DNA of 64,000 nt from Pseudomonas sp. URIL14HWK12:I12 (GTDB taxonomy: Bacteria; Pseudomonadota; Gammaproteobacteria; Pseudomonadales; Pseudomonadaceae): NCBI RefSeq assembly GCF_003097135.1, contig NZ_QEQL01000005.1, positions 372,001 through 436,000 of the forward strand. The letters run 5' to 3'. Position numbers and translations under genes: made by a program. Numbering within the stretch: the first letter of the stretch is position 1; the number at the start of each line of letters is the position of its first letter. The notes beneath the pieces were generated by a model, which saw only the letters and a list, made by a program, of their open reading frames with translations, did not search any database and had not been told where the DNA came from. This document shows positions 10,581-19,374 of this stretch, one piece after another.

Positions 10581-11837
10581 ATGCCTACTAACGCAAGCCG
10601 CCTCTCCGACCGCCAGCTCAAGGCGGTAAAGGCCACTGGTAAAGACTTCGTCCTCACCGACGGCGATGGCCTGCAGCTTCGAGTGCGCGCCAGCGGCTCG
10701 ATGATCTGGAATTTCAATTATCGTGAGCCGCTAACACGCGACCGCCTCAATATGGCGCTCGGCCCCTACCCTGATCTCTCCCTGGCCAACGCCCGAAAGA
10801 AAGCAACGGAAGCCAGGGAAATGCTCGCACTGGGCATCGACCCCAAGGCCCAGCGCGATGAATTACGACAGGCCCGGCTGGCAGAAAATGAACACACCTT
10901 CGAAAAGGTCGCCACGGCCTGGTTCGAGCTCAAGAAGGACTCAGTCACACCGGCCTACGCAGAAGACATCTGTCGCTCGATGGTGCTGCACGTTTTACCC
11001 AGCATGAAAACCACGCCCCTCAAGGACGTAACCGCCCCCATGGTGATCAAGCTACTGCGACCACTAGAGGCAAAGGGCAGCCTTGAGACGGTGAAGCGGG
11101 TCAGCCAGCGGCTCAACGAGATCATGACCTACGGCGTGAACTCCGGGCTGATCTTTGCCAACCCGCTCACCGGTATCCGCTCGGTTTTCAAAAAGCCGAA
11201 AAAAGAAAATATGGCCGCGCTTCCGCCTGAGGAGCTTCCTCAGCTGATGATGGAAATCGCCAATGCCAGCATCAAGCGCATCACCCGCTGCTTGCTCGAA
11301 TGGCAACTGCACACGATGACCCGCCCCGCTGAGGCGGCCACTACACGGTGGGTCGATATCGACTTTGATAAAGCGCTATGGGTGATCCCAGTAGAGCGCA
11401 TGAAAAAGCGCCGCCCTCACGCGATCCCGCTCACCGACCAAGCGCTCGCGCTGCTGACCACGGTGAAGCCACTTAGCGGCAACCGCAAATATGTGTTTCC
11501 CTCTGACCGAAATCCCCGCACACATGCCAACAGCCAGACGGCGAACATGGCGTTGAAGCGCATGGGCTTTCAGGACCGGCTCGTCAGCCACGGGCTGCGC
11601 TCGATGGCCAGCACCATCCTCAACGAGCATGGCTGGGACCCCGAGCTGATCGAGGTCGCGTTGACGCATGTAGATAAAGATGAGGTGCGTAGCGCATACA
11701 ACCGCGCGGACTACATCGAGCGCCGGCGCCCGATGATGGCCTGGTGGAGTGAGTACATTCAGAAAGCGGCGACCGGCAACCTCTCCGCTAGCGCAATCAA
11801 TGTCGCCCGCGATCGCACCGTAGTGCCGATTCGATAG
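10581..11837 (+). CDS. P4-type tyrosine recombinase/integrase
   Basis: A 418-aa integrase. The N-terminal DUF4102 arm-binding domain (RLSDRQLKAVKATGKDFVL, then DGDGLQLRVRASGS) is followed by a SAM-like core-binding domain (about 105-205) and a catalytic domain. The active-site set is R248 (MTRPAEA), H337-x-x-R340 (HGLRSM), H363 and Tyr373 (SAYNRADY). The ATG at 10581 has GGAGG at 10569-10573; an open frame extends upstream but overlaps the ssrA terminator. Its place next to the tmRNA 3' end says that is its integration target. Confidence 0.95.
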   Translation: MPTNASRLSDRQLKAVKATGKDFVLTDGDGLQLRVRASGSMIWNFNYREPLTRDRLNMALGPYPDLSLANARKKATEAREMLALGIDPKAQRDELRQARLAENEHTFEKVATAWFELKKDSVTPAYAEDICRSMVLHVLPSMKTTPLKDVTAPMVIKLLRPLEAKGSLETVKRVSQRLNEIMTYGVNSGLIFANPLTGIRSVFKKPKKENMAALPPEELPQLMMEIANASIKRITRCLLEWQLHTMTRPAEAATTRWVDIDFDKALWVIPVERMKKRRPHAIPLTDQALALLTTVKPLSGNRKYVFPSDRNPRTHANSQTANMALKRMGFQDRLVSHGLRSMASTILNEHGWDPELIEVALTHVDKDEVRSAYNRADYIERRRPMMAWWSEYIQKAATGNLSASAINVARDRTVVPIR

Positions 11838-11840
11838 CGC

Positions 11841-11867
11841 GGCGACAACGGCGACACTGGCGACAGC
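11841..11867 (+). repeat. Three tandem 9-bp repeats, GGCGACANN
   Basis: GGCGACAAC, GGCGACACT and GGCGACAGC run without gaps, starting 3 bases after the integrase stop codon. A further GGCGACCGTCGCC palindrome follows near 11904. The GCGACA motif recurs as inverted pairs at 52480-52556. They may be binding sites of an excisionase or island regulator; no function is known to me. Confidence 0.75.
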
Positions 11868-11946
11868 GCGCATGCCCCGGGAAGGCGTTGCGTCAGATTC
11901 ACTGGCGACCGTCGCCAACTTGTTTTGCTTCTAGCCTCTCCGGCTA

Positions 11947-11991
11947 AGCCCCTGGGCATGGGGAGGCTTCGCATCCCCATGCCCAGGGGCT
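11947..11991 (+). terminator. Long perfect hairpin after the integrase
   Basis: An 18-bp perfect inverted repeat (11947-11964 with 11974-11991) and a 9-base loop. There is no T-run, only CACTATAAAAG after it. It could end integrase transcription or be a structural element of the island leader. Confidence 0.55.
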
Positions 11992-12348
11992 AACACTATA
12001 AAAGCGACGAACGGCCTCGCCACCACTGAATGCCACCGATTTCCACCCAACGCCAGAACCCAAAACTGGCGCATTTCAAGGCGCCCTCCGCCGATTGACC
12101 CATACCCTATTGACCGCTAGAAGAAAGCTTCTAAGCGCTGCCGTTGGCAGCACCCCAGATGGCCAGAGCCTTCAAGGTCATGCCGCTAACGCGGTGGCTC
12201 AGCCCATAGTGCGACACGCGCCCGGAGGCTCGCACAGTCACTCGCTGAGTGATGGACGCTTACTAAACCCGTTGCTATTGCGGCAACCGACTAACCCTTA
12301 TGCCCTGCAGCAACGAACTTGCTCGGCCCATTCGCTGCGCCAACCCTT

Positions 12349-12381
12349 CGCCCGTCTCTTTCTCCAGGAAAGAGACGGGCG
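12349..12381 (+). promoter_or_regulatory. Perfect 14-bp hairpin upstream of the DUF3987 gene
   Basis: 12349-12362 pairs perfectly with 12368-12381 around the loop TCCAG. It lies inside an upstream-open frame of the next gene, which argues that translation starts after it. It may be an attenuator in the leader of the DUF3987 operon. Confidence 0.5.
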
Positions 12382-12434
12382 CTTCCACCACTGCTGCAGC
12401 CCGCGCAAAACGGGACTTTGGGGCAATCAGCCTT

Positions 12435-14201
12435 ATGACAATTGGCGTGACAAACGCCGAACTGAACCGCAACACCGATGCAGATGATGGTGCCGCAGAC
12501 CACGGAATGGCCTGCACCTGGCTGACAGCCAGGCATACCCCTGTCATCGCATCACTGCCTCACCCGACTCAGGATCTCGCGGCGCTGGTCTCGTCAGCCA
12601 ATGCAGCCTCCACCCGCCCACCGGTAACGGTGCTCAGGGGGCCAGATCATGAGATGCCCAAGCTCCCGGTCGTAAGGAGCCGCCAGTCCCGCGTTAGTGG
12701 ACAAACCCCACAGGCCGCAGGGGCCTTGATCCCTGATAACACTCAACGTCCGAGGCGGGGCGAAGTGGGGAAGGAAAGATTGGTAAACGCATGGAGAACA
12801 GTTATGCAATTGCGCCAGGTTCAAGGGCCGCCACGTCCCTTAATGCAGCTGGACAGCAAGCCCTTGCCCTATCCCGTCGCCGCACTGGGCAATCTGCTGG
12901 GGCCCGCCGTTGAGCGCATGGCCGACGTTATCGGCGTGCCCGAGGCAATGGCAGCGCAAGCCGTTTTAGCAACAGCCGCTCTCGCAAGCCAAGCCCATGC
13001 CAATGTTCAGCTCGATGGCCGGACTTACCCGCTGTCGCTGTACTTTTTGACAGTGGCTTGCTCAGGGGATCGTAAAAGCGCTGTGGACCAAGTCGCGCTG
13101 CAGGCGGCGCGAGATTGGGAGAGGCTGCAGTGGGCCGCATACGGGCAAGACCTCAAAGCACACCGAGCGGCGATGAACGTGGCCACGGCATCCGTAGCGT
13201 CCAAGAAATCGAAACAGTTGGAGCTAGAGACCAAACCCGAGCCCGTGCAACCCAGACTGCTCAGCGCAGAGCCAACCATTGAAGGTCTCATCAAAGACCT
13301 GTCACTGGGCTTGCCCAGCATGGGGCTATTCAGTGACGAAGGCGGCCAATTTCTCGGCGGGAGCACCATGAACAAAGACAACATGCTCAAGGCGATCACG
13401 CACCTCTCAACATTGTGGGACGGTAGCCCGATTGACCGTTCCCGCGCTATGCCTGGGGAAAGCCTGCGTGCTTACGACCGCCGGCTCAGCATGCATTTGA
13501 TGCTTCAACCGCTTCTGGCCAACCGCCTGCTTCAGGACTCTGTTGCCAAAGACCAGGGCATCCTCGGGCGTTGCCTCATTAGCTGGCCCGAGCGGTTGGT
13601 AGGGCAGCGACTATATAAAGCCGTTGACCTCAGCCGTGACCCCCAGGTGCAACTTTACAAGCAGCGCATCAGTGCACTCATGCAGAAACCGTGGGCTCGG
13701 CAGAAGGATGGGGGCCTCGCTCCAGCAATCATAGAGTTGACCCCTCAAGCCCGTGAGGCTTGGATAGCCATTCACGACACCATTGAGTGCCAGTCAGGTG
13801 AGTTTGGCGAGCTGGCTAACGTGCAGCCTGCCGCGAGTAAAGCGGCGGCGAATGTTCTGCGCATAGCGGGCGTTCTGGCCACCATTGAGGGTGCGAGTTG
13901 CATAACCGAGGCGCATATCCAGCGCGCTTCCACACTGATGGATTACTACCTGGCTGAAATACAGCGACTAACAGAACAGGAGCCCCTGAACAAAGTCCGT
14001 GCCGAGGCCGACGTTCTACTTCGCTGGCTTCAACAAAAAAACTGGCCCCCATTCACCCTCCGTGATCTGACCCGCAAAGGCCCCCGCTTTGCGCGAAAAA
14101 GCACTCGGAATACCTCCATGCTACTGGTGGAACTAATCGATCATCAGTGGCTGATAAGCGACGGGACCACGTACGAGGTGCGTCATGTTCCGCCTCAATG
14201 A
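12435..14201 (+). CDS. DUF3987-family (YfjI-like) primase/helicase-type island protein
   Basis: About 588 aa from the ATG at 12435. From about residue 124 (MQLRQVQGPPRPLMQLDSKP) it matches the DUF3987 family found in P4-like islands and prophages, thought to be replication-associated NTPases. The core includes ERMADVIGVPEAMAAQAVLATAA and a P-loop-like SGDRKS (210-215) in which Arg replaces the Gly usual before Lys-Ser. GLFSDEGGQFL follows about 95 residues later as a possible acidic metal site. The start is uncertain: an ATG at 12804 has a better ribosome site (GGAG at 12793-12796) but would drop residues that still look coding. The stop overlaps the next gene by 17 bases. Confidence 0.75.
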   Translation: MTIGVTNAELNRNTDADDGAADHGMACTWLTARHTPVIASLPHPTQDLAALVSSANAASTRPPVTVLRGPDHEMPKLPVVRSRQSRVSGQTPQAAGALIPDNTQRPRRGEVGKERLVNAWRTVMQLRQVQGPPRPLMQLDSKPLPYPVAALGNLLGPAVERMADVIGVPEAMAAQAVLATAALASQAHANVQLDGRTYPLSLYFLTVACSGDRKSAVDQVALQAARDWERLQWAAYGQDLKAHRAAMNVATASVASKKSKQLELETKPEPVQPRLLSAEPTIEGLIKDLSLGLPSMGLFSDEGGQFLGGSTMNKDNMLKAITHLSTLWDGSPIDRSRAMPGESLRAYDRRLSMHLMLQPLLANRLLQDSVAKDQGILGRCLISWPERLVGQRLYKAVDLSRDPQVQLYKQRISALMQKPWARQKDGGLAPAIIELTPQAREAWIAIHDTIECQSGEFGELANVQPAASKAAANVLRIAGVLATIEGASCITEAHIQRASTLMDYYLAEIQRLTEQEPLNKVRAEADVLLRWLQQKNWPPFTLRDLTRKGPRFARKSTRNTSMLLVELIDHQWLISDGTTYEVRHVPPQ

Positions 14202-14544
14202 CGCCGTTCGGCGCTACCAGGCAGAGCGTCGTCCGACGGTAAAACTACGTTGTGTCGCCACGGCGGCCAGCACCATGTCGCCATACGCCAGGCCTGACCA
14301 TTTGGGTTATGTCGCCGGTATCGCCACCGTCGCCGCCCAGGCATTCGAATCTGCGGATCCGGGCAAACTCATCGAACGGTTGAAGAACGAGGGAGCCATA
14401 TTGCTGCAGCTGGACAACACCCTTCACTTCCGCCCAACGCACTGGGGGCAGCTACAGAGCATCAGCCAACACTGGAAATCGCTGCTTCGCTTCCTGCAGA
14501 CAACCGATGAAGGTGATGACCATGGCCCTAGTCGGTCGGCGTGA
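14185..14544 (+). CDS. Hypothetical island protein
   Basis: 119 aa. It begins MFRLNDAVRRYQAERRP and has no recognisable domain; the middle reads like a winged-helix or small mixed fold (ERLKNEGAILLQLDNTLHFRPTHW is consistent with a DNA-binding wing, by impression only). The ATG follows GAGGTG and overlaps the DUF3987 gene; the stop lies inside the next gene. Such small proteins often sit between DUF3987 and the integrase-like gene in Pseudomonas islands. Confidence 0.65.
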   Translation: MFRLNDAVRRYQAERRPTVKLRCVATAASTMSPYARPDHLGYVAGIATVAAQAFESADPGKLIERLKNEGAILLQLDNTLHFRPTHWGQLQSISQHWKSLLRFLQTTDEGDDHGPSRSA

Positions 14545-15502
14545 TGGTCGAAACTTTGGCTACGGCCGCCAGTTGAGCTATGCCGGCTGGCAGGCGCTGA
14601 ACGACCTTTTTGCCGGCGGCCACTTTGCGACCGTCAAAGCGCACGGTGATCGTTGGCTGGCGTTCGTGAGGTGGTGCCGGTCGGAGGAGGGCCCTGGCTT
14701 CAACGATGCCCGCCAGATTGATCGGCAGACATTGCAAGGGTACGCCGGTCACCTGCGCCAGCAAATCCAGAATGGTGAGTTGTGCATCGCGACCGCGCAA
14801 AACCGCTTGAGCAGTGTTAACCGGACCCTCACTGCGCTACGCGGTGATCAGAATGTGAGAATCGAAAGCCCTAGTAAGGCTTTGGGGCAGCAACGGTCGA
14901 GCGTACGCAGGCATGCGCCGGATGGCCAAGACCATCAGCAGGTGCAGCGAGTAGTCGAGGCGCTTCATGAAAAGCAATGTGATCGGGTAGCTGCCATTGT
15001 GCTTTTAGCTCAAACGACTGGCATGCGCCTGCGTGAAGCGATTCTGGCTGACTTACCGCGACTGCAGCGTGAGGCCGAAAAGCTGGGCCGTATCAATATC
15101 CAAGAAGGTACGAAAGGTGGTCGTTCAGGGGCTTCAGCGCCGGACTGGGTCGCGGCAAATGAGGAAGTGAAAGCGGCCTTGCAGCTGGCTTGCCACGCAT
15201 CGCCCACTGGCAGCCGCAACTTACTGGCTCGAGACGAAAGCTACGCTGCGTTCCTGGAACAGACCGTGCGCCCGACTCGCGAAACGTTGCAAGGGCAAGG
15301 GCTGAAGGGTTTTCATGAGCTGCGAGCAGCTTATGCGTGCGAACGTTACCTCCAACTCACGGGCCACCAACCGCCCATCAATGGCGGCCATTGCTATCGC
15401 ATTGATCACCAGCTGGATCGCCAGGCTCGGCACCAGCTTAGTATTGAGCTTGGTCACAACAGGATCGATGTGATTTCGGCCTACATTGGAGGCCGATCGT
15501 GA
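14522..15502 (+). CDS. Integrase-domain protein (Integrase_1 type tyrosine recombinase)
   Basis: 326 aa. An N-terminal SAM-like region (about 20-110) precedes a catalytic-type domain with TTGMRLREAI (first Arg), a Lys in the NIQEGTKGG turn, HELRAAYACERY (His-x-x-Arg-like HELR) and a C-terminal LGHNRIDVISAYIGG with the tyrosine. This is the Integrase_1 pattern seen in second recombinases of P4-like islands. I chose MALVGRRDGRNFGYG at 14522 over an ATG at 14507. It ends overlapped by a GTG start. Confidence 0.8.
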   Translation: MALVGRRDGRNFGYGRQLSYAGWQALNDLFAGGHFATVKAHGDRWLAFVRWCRSEEGPGFNDARQIDRQTLQGYAGHLRQQIQNGELCIATAQNRLSSVNRTLTALRGDQNVRIESPSKALGQQRSSVRRHAPDGQDHQQVQRVVEALHEKQCDRVAAIVLLAQTTGMRLREAILADLPRLQREAEKLGRINIQEGTKGGRSGASAPDWVAANEEVKAALQLACHASPTGSRNLLARDESYAAFLEQTVRPTRETLQGQGLKGFHELRAAYACERYLQLTGHQPPINGGHCYRIDHQLDRQARHQLSIELGHNRIDVISAYIGGRS

Positions 15503-15780
15503 CTAGACCCTTCGATATGGTGCTGTTTCTGAGCGGAGTACTGATCGGCGCGAATGCCACGCAGCAACGCCACATACGTCAAGCGCGAGTAATGCAAGCG
15601 GCTATCCAACAGCGATGGCAACTCCACAGCCCCTGGAGCTGGCGGCTCAAACATGTACGCTGGTTTTTTACACATTATTTGAAGGACCATTCTGACAGCA
15701 GCAGCTATTACTATAGGCTCACGACGGAACTGATCTTTAAACGATTGGGAAGACCCCCTATTCGCCTCGAAAAAGGTTAA
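15499..15780 (+). CDS. Hypothetical island protein, possible N-terminal membrane segment
   Basis: 93 aa from a GTG that overlaps the preceding stop (GTGA). It opens MTRPFDMVLFLSGVLIGANATQQRHIRQAR, which may be one membrane helix followed by a basic stretch, then a Trp/Tyr-rich C-terminal part. No function recognised. The start-stop overlap and shared strand place it in the same operon as the DUF3987 and integrase-like genes. Confidence 0.65.
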   Translation: MTRPFDMVLFLSGVLIGANATQQRHIRQARVMQAAIQQRWQLHSPWSWRLKHVRWFFTHYLKDHSDSSSYYYRLTTELIFKRLGRPPIRLEKG

Positions 15781-16213
15781 CGCCCTCTGGATAGCGGATG
15801 CTCGCCCGCATCGCTTCGAGAATCGAGCCTGCCCCCGCCCCCTCGCAGGTTGATGGAGTCTGTCTGTCAATGATGAGGGGGGGTCTCCACCGCAGTGCAG
15901 ATTTTTTGAGGTTCTCCACAGAAAGGATTACCGTCGTGAGTCGTACTGACCTGACCGTTCTACGCGGCTACGCTCGACCCAGCGACATAACGCTCCAACG
16001 ATCTGATTGGCCACAAATTAGAAATTTTCGTGAAGCATAGAAGCCAGTTATGATGGCAGCCATGACTGGGAGCATCCTAGAATGCCCCCATGGTGAGCAT
16101 TGCCGAGGGCCGAAAAGCCGTTCCCAGCGCGATAGAAACCCGAAATCATTTTTAAAAATCTCACATAGCTAAACTTTGCAACGCAGAAAATTGCTTTTTG
16201 GGGAGGAAATATT
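15781..16213. other. Intergenic region before the GHKL-HNH-methylase operon
   Basis: About 430 bases where composition changes from GC-rich to AT-rich, near 16140. A frame at 15798-16040 has poor codon use and no ribosome site. GGGGAGGA at 16200-16207 is the strong ribosome site of the next gene. The region 16140-16200 is AT-rich and should carry the operon promoter, though I cannot place -35 and -10 with confidence. Confidence 0.6.
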
Positions 16214-18745
16214 ATGAAAAACGTACCATTTAATGTTTCTGCCAGGACAGCGAGATTAATTGGCAGGGAGAACGTATCCTCTGCCGAAGGCGCCATAATA
16301 GAATTGGTAAAGAATAGTTACGATGCTGATGCTAAATTTTGCATCGTTTTTTTTGACGACCGCTTAGTGGAGCTACCAGATACAATAAGCGCCGCAGAAT
16401 ATGAATGGTTTAGAAACAGCCTTGAAAAGCTAAACCTCTCGGAGATACTTCACTGTTATTCTCCTGACATGTTCAGTGAAATTTACACTTTTTCAAGAAA
16501 ACTTTATGAGAAGTCTTTCAGCGCTCAGCAACGGACAGAGTTAGAGAAACGCTTATCAGCCAATGGAGTGGTTTACATACTCGATGATGGCGAGGGAATG
16601 TCGGAAGAAATTATTGAGCGTGCTTGGATGACGATTGGCACGGATAACAAGAATATTAAATTCCTCTCCGATACTGGGCGCGTTAAATCGGGGGCAAAAG
16701 GTATTGGCCGTTTCGCACTGGACCGACTTGGCGAACAATGCGAGCTACACACAAAAACTGAAAATTCCGATAAAACTCTTTTTTGGAAGGTTGATTGGAG
16801 CGACTTTGACCGCCAGGGGCTTACGATTGATGGTGTGAGTGCAAAGTTAGGTTTTACAGACAACACTCTTGCTGAAAATTTAAAATCAGCCATAGGCCGT
16901 AAGCTTTCCGAGCTACACTGTGTTGAAAAAGTTACCAAAGGTAGCCAAATTCGCATCTCAGGAACTAGAGACTACTGGAAAAAAGAAAACATTGATAAAA
17001 TTTATTCTGAGCTAGCCTCATTGATTCCTCCAGCCGAGGCTGGAGGTTTCAACGTTTACGTATATAGTCGTAGGCATCCAGGTGAATTTGGTCAGATACT
17101 ACCCAGTATTTGTGAGGATTACGATTATAAGCTATCTGCATCTATGGATGAAGCAGGCCTGGTAACTATAGAAACAACAAAAAAAGAGCTGGATGAAGAA
17201 CGCCTAACCAACGAAATATTAAATAGACCACTATTTAAAAAAACAGCCTACACCCGAAGCAAACTGCTTGGTGAAACTTTCAAATATAGCAAAACCTTGT
17301 ACCAACTCATCCCAGGCTTAAAAGAAAAAAACGATAAAGCTCACGAATCCATCGGCAAATTTAGCTTTAGCTTATATTTTCTAAAGCGGTTGAGTGATAG
17401 AAAAGATATCGATATGTATCTTCACCGGCACTATGACAGCGAAAGCAGGAAACGTTGGCTTGAGCATAATAATGGTGTTCGTATTTACAGAGATAACTTC
17501 CGCGTGCGCCCTTACGGCGAAATAGGTAAAGCGTCTTGGGACTGGTTGGGGCTTGGCCGCAGGCAGGCTGCTGACCCATCTGCTCTTCGAACAGGCCGCT
17601 GGAGAGTTCCACCTAATAACATGGCAGGAATTATTAACATATCGCGAGTCAACAACCTGGGACTAGAAGATAAGTCCAGCCGGGAAGGCCTTCAAGAAAA
17701 CGATACTTTTAGCCTGTTCAAATCTGTAATAGAATCTATTGTAAAAGAATTTGAAAGCGATAGAAGCGCCCTTTACAGGGAGCTTTTTTTAATCCATCAA
17801 GAGAAAAAAAACATTCCCACTGACGATGAACTAAACCCCGCAGAAGAGGAGGATGCGGAAAAGATAGCTCAGAAAATTTTTGATAATCTAAAAAAAGAAA
17901 ACGTCGAACACAAAGATGACTCAGAAAAACTTGCACTGGCCCTGCTAAAAGAAAAAGCTAGAACGCGAGAGATTGATGATCGACTAGAGGATATGAGGAA
18001 AGAAAACTCTCTACTCCGTGTGTTCGCATCTAGCGGAATAACAATTGCCTCCTTCACTCACGAGCTTGACAACCTAAACTCAAAGCTTGGCAGCAGGTTT
18101 GATCCTCTTGGAAAAATGATCCGTGATTATGCTGCAATGGATGATTCCGCAAGACAAAATATAGAGAATTTCAAAAGTCCTTTTATACGCATTGAAATGC
18201 TTCGCCGCGATGACGAAAGGGTCAAAAATTGGATAAAATACTCACTAAGAACCATTAGAAAAGACAAAAGGAAGCGTGTAAAAATAAACATAAAGACATA
18301 TTTGGAAAATCTCCGCGACGAATGGGCTAGCACTCTTCTCGAAAGGCAAATTTCGATCAAGATTGAAGTAGATGACTCATCTACGGCTCTGAGAGCATAC
18401 GAAATTGATCTGGACTGTATTTTTAACAATCTCATTATAAATTCTGCTGACGCTTTTAAACGTCCGGGCTTTGCAGGAGTTCGAAAAATAACAATCGGAT
18501 CACATGCGTCAAATGGGAAGATAAAATTTAACTATAGAGATACTGGCCCAGGTCTATCCTCTGATATTCAAGAGCCGCAAAATATATTTCAACCCACATT
18601 CACTACCAAAAAAAATAGCCTTGGCGAAGAAATCGGAACTGGTTTAGGCATGTGGCTTGTTCAGAAAACTTTAGATGAATATCGCGGCGTAGCCCAACTT
18701 GAAAATGGAAGTGGCTTTGGCCTCACAATGGAGTTAGAAGGATGA
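16214..18745 (+). CDS. Double-GHKL ATPase: N-terminal Hsp90/MORC-like ATPase with C-terminal histidine kinase core
   Basis: 843 aa, no signal peptide or membrane segment, so cytoplasmic. The N-terminal GHKL domain has EGAIIELVKNSYDADA (E30, N34, D37), DDGEGM (124-129) and a glycine lid KSGAKGIGRFALDRLGE. A middle region (about 230-560) is unassigned, and 560-610 looks coiled coil. The C-terminal part is a second GHKL module shaped like a histidine kinase: FTHELDN with H616, an N-box near 738-747 (NNLIINSADA), DTGPGLSSDI, IFQPTFTTK and GTGLGMWLVQ. I infer an ATP-driven sensor that may phosphorylate H616 and signal to the receiver encoded next, with which it overlaps (ATGA). AT-rich and clearly foreign. 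Confidence 0.85.
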   Translation: MKNVPFNVSARTARLIGRENVSSAEGAIIELVKNSYDADAKFCIVFFDDRLVELPDTISAAEYEWFRNSLEKLNLSEILHCYSPDMFSEIYTFSRKLYEKSFSAQQRTELEKRLSANGVVYILDDGEGMSEEIIERAWMTIGTDNKNIKFLSDTGRVKSGAKGIGRFALDRLGEQCELHTKTENSDKTLFWKVDWSDFDRQGLTIDGVSAKLGFTDNTLAENLKSAIGRKLSELHCVEKVTKGSQIRISGTRDYWKKENIDKIYSELASLIPPAEAGGFNVYVYSRRHPGEFGQILPSICEDYDYKLSASMDEAGLVTIETTKKELDEERLTNEILNRPLFKKTAYTRSKLLGETFKYSKTLYQLIPGLKEKNDKAHESIGKFSFSLYFLKRLSDRKDIDMYLHRHYDSESRKRWLEHNNGVRIYRDNFRVRPYGEIGKASWDWLGLGRRQAADPSALRTGRWRVPPNNMAGIINISRVNNLGLEDKSSREGLQENDTFSLFKSVIESIVKEFESDRSALYRELFLIHQEKKNIPTDDELNPAEEEDAEKIAQKIFDNLKKENVEHKDDSEKLALALLKEKARTREIDDRLEDMRKENSLLRVFASSGITIASFTHELDNLNSKLGSRFDPLGKMIRDYAAMDDSARQNIENFKSPFIRIEMLRRDDERVKNWIKYSLRTIRKDKRKRVKINIKTYLENLRDEWASTLLERQISIKIEVDDSSTALRAYEIDLDCIFNNLIINSADAFKRPGFAGVRKITIGSHASNGKIKFNYRDTGPGLSSDIQEPQNIFQPTFTTKKNSLGEEIGTGLGMWLVQKTLDEYRGVAQLENGSGFGLTMELEG

Positions 18746-19374
18746 CCAAAGGAAGAGTTATTTATATCGATGAGGACCCGGATGAGATCATCTACTTCCA
18801 AGACTTTATGGACGGTCACTTTTCTTTAGATGTAGTAACAATAGTCAATGATTCTGACATCAATGAGATCGTTGATGAGATCATGAACTCCCCACCAGAC
18901 GCAGTGGTTACCGATTTCATGCTCAATGAAAAGGCAACTGTAGGTTTTAATGGTCAAGCTCTCATCGAGTTGCTGCAGCAGCGCAACAAGCACATCCCAT
19001 GTTTCCTGTTGACATCTCACGCGCCTGATGCGTTGGATGCAACGCATGATGCACGGCTCGTTCAAGCCAAAGCTGTGCTAATGGATAACGACCTAAAGTC
19101 TCTATTCAGAGCACAGATAGCCAAAGTTATCGAAGATCACAGATTAAAAATTAGCAGGTCAGAGGAAGAGTTTTACGAGCTAACACAACTGCCGCGTGCA
19201 GAGCTCACCGCGCAACAAAGGCAGCGGATTGTTGAGTTAGACAACTATCTCGAGGAGCACGGTCTATCATCAAACACACTCCCTAATGAGTTGAAGGATG
19301 ATCGAAACCTCGATCTATTAACACAGCTTGTGAAGCAGGTAGACATCTTACTCAGCAAGAGGGAGAAGCCATAA
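18742..19374 (+). CDS. Stand-alone receiver-like protein (degenerate response regulator)
   Basis: 210 aa. Residues 5-130 resemble a receiver domain: acidic pair in YIDEDPDE (D10, E11), phospho-acceptor candidate D58 in DAVVTDFML and the switch Thr T91 in CFLLTSHAP. The conserved Lys expected about 22 residues later is missing (AVLMDND instead). The C-terminal 80 residues are helical and charged, with no DNA-binding output domain. It overlaps the ATPase gene upstream and the HNH gene downstream by 1-4 bases. I infer it passes a signal from the kinase to the nuclease or methylase by protein contact. Confidence 0.75.
   Translation: MTKGRVIYIDEDPDEIIYFQDFMDGHFSLDVVTIVNDSDINEIVDEIMNSPPDAVVTDFMLNEKATVGFNGQALIELLQQRNKHIPCFLLTSHAPDALDATHDARLVQAKAVLMDNDLKSLFRAQIAKVIEDHRLKISRSEEEFYELTQLPRAELTAQQRQRIVELDNYLEEHGLSSNTLPNELKDDRNLDLLTQLVKQVDILLSKREKP

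Larger units (their letters stand above)
11838..12434. other. Gene-free island leader downstream of the integrase
   Basis: About 600 bases without a convincing gene. It holds three tandem 9-bp GGCGACA repeats directly after the integrase stop, an 18-bp perfect hairpin and a 14-bp perfect hairpin (listed separately). A frame at 12095-12487 has unnatural composition and no ribosome site. Confidence 0.6.

Noticed and set aside
12095..12487. Frame of 130 aa in the island leader
   Set aside because: Composition is unlike the neighbours, it lacks a ribosome site and it contains the perfect 14-bp hairpin.
15798..16040. Frame of 80 aa before the GHKL operon
   Set aside because: No ribosome site, no domain and irregular composition; more likely intergenic.
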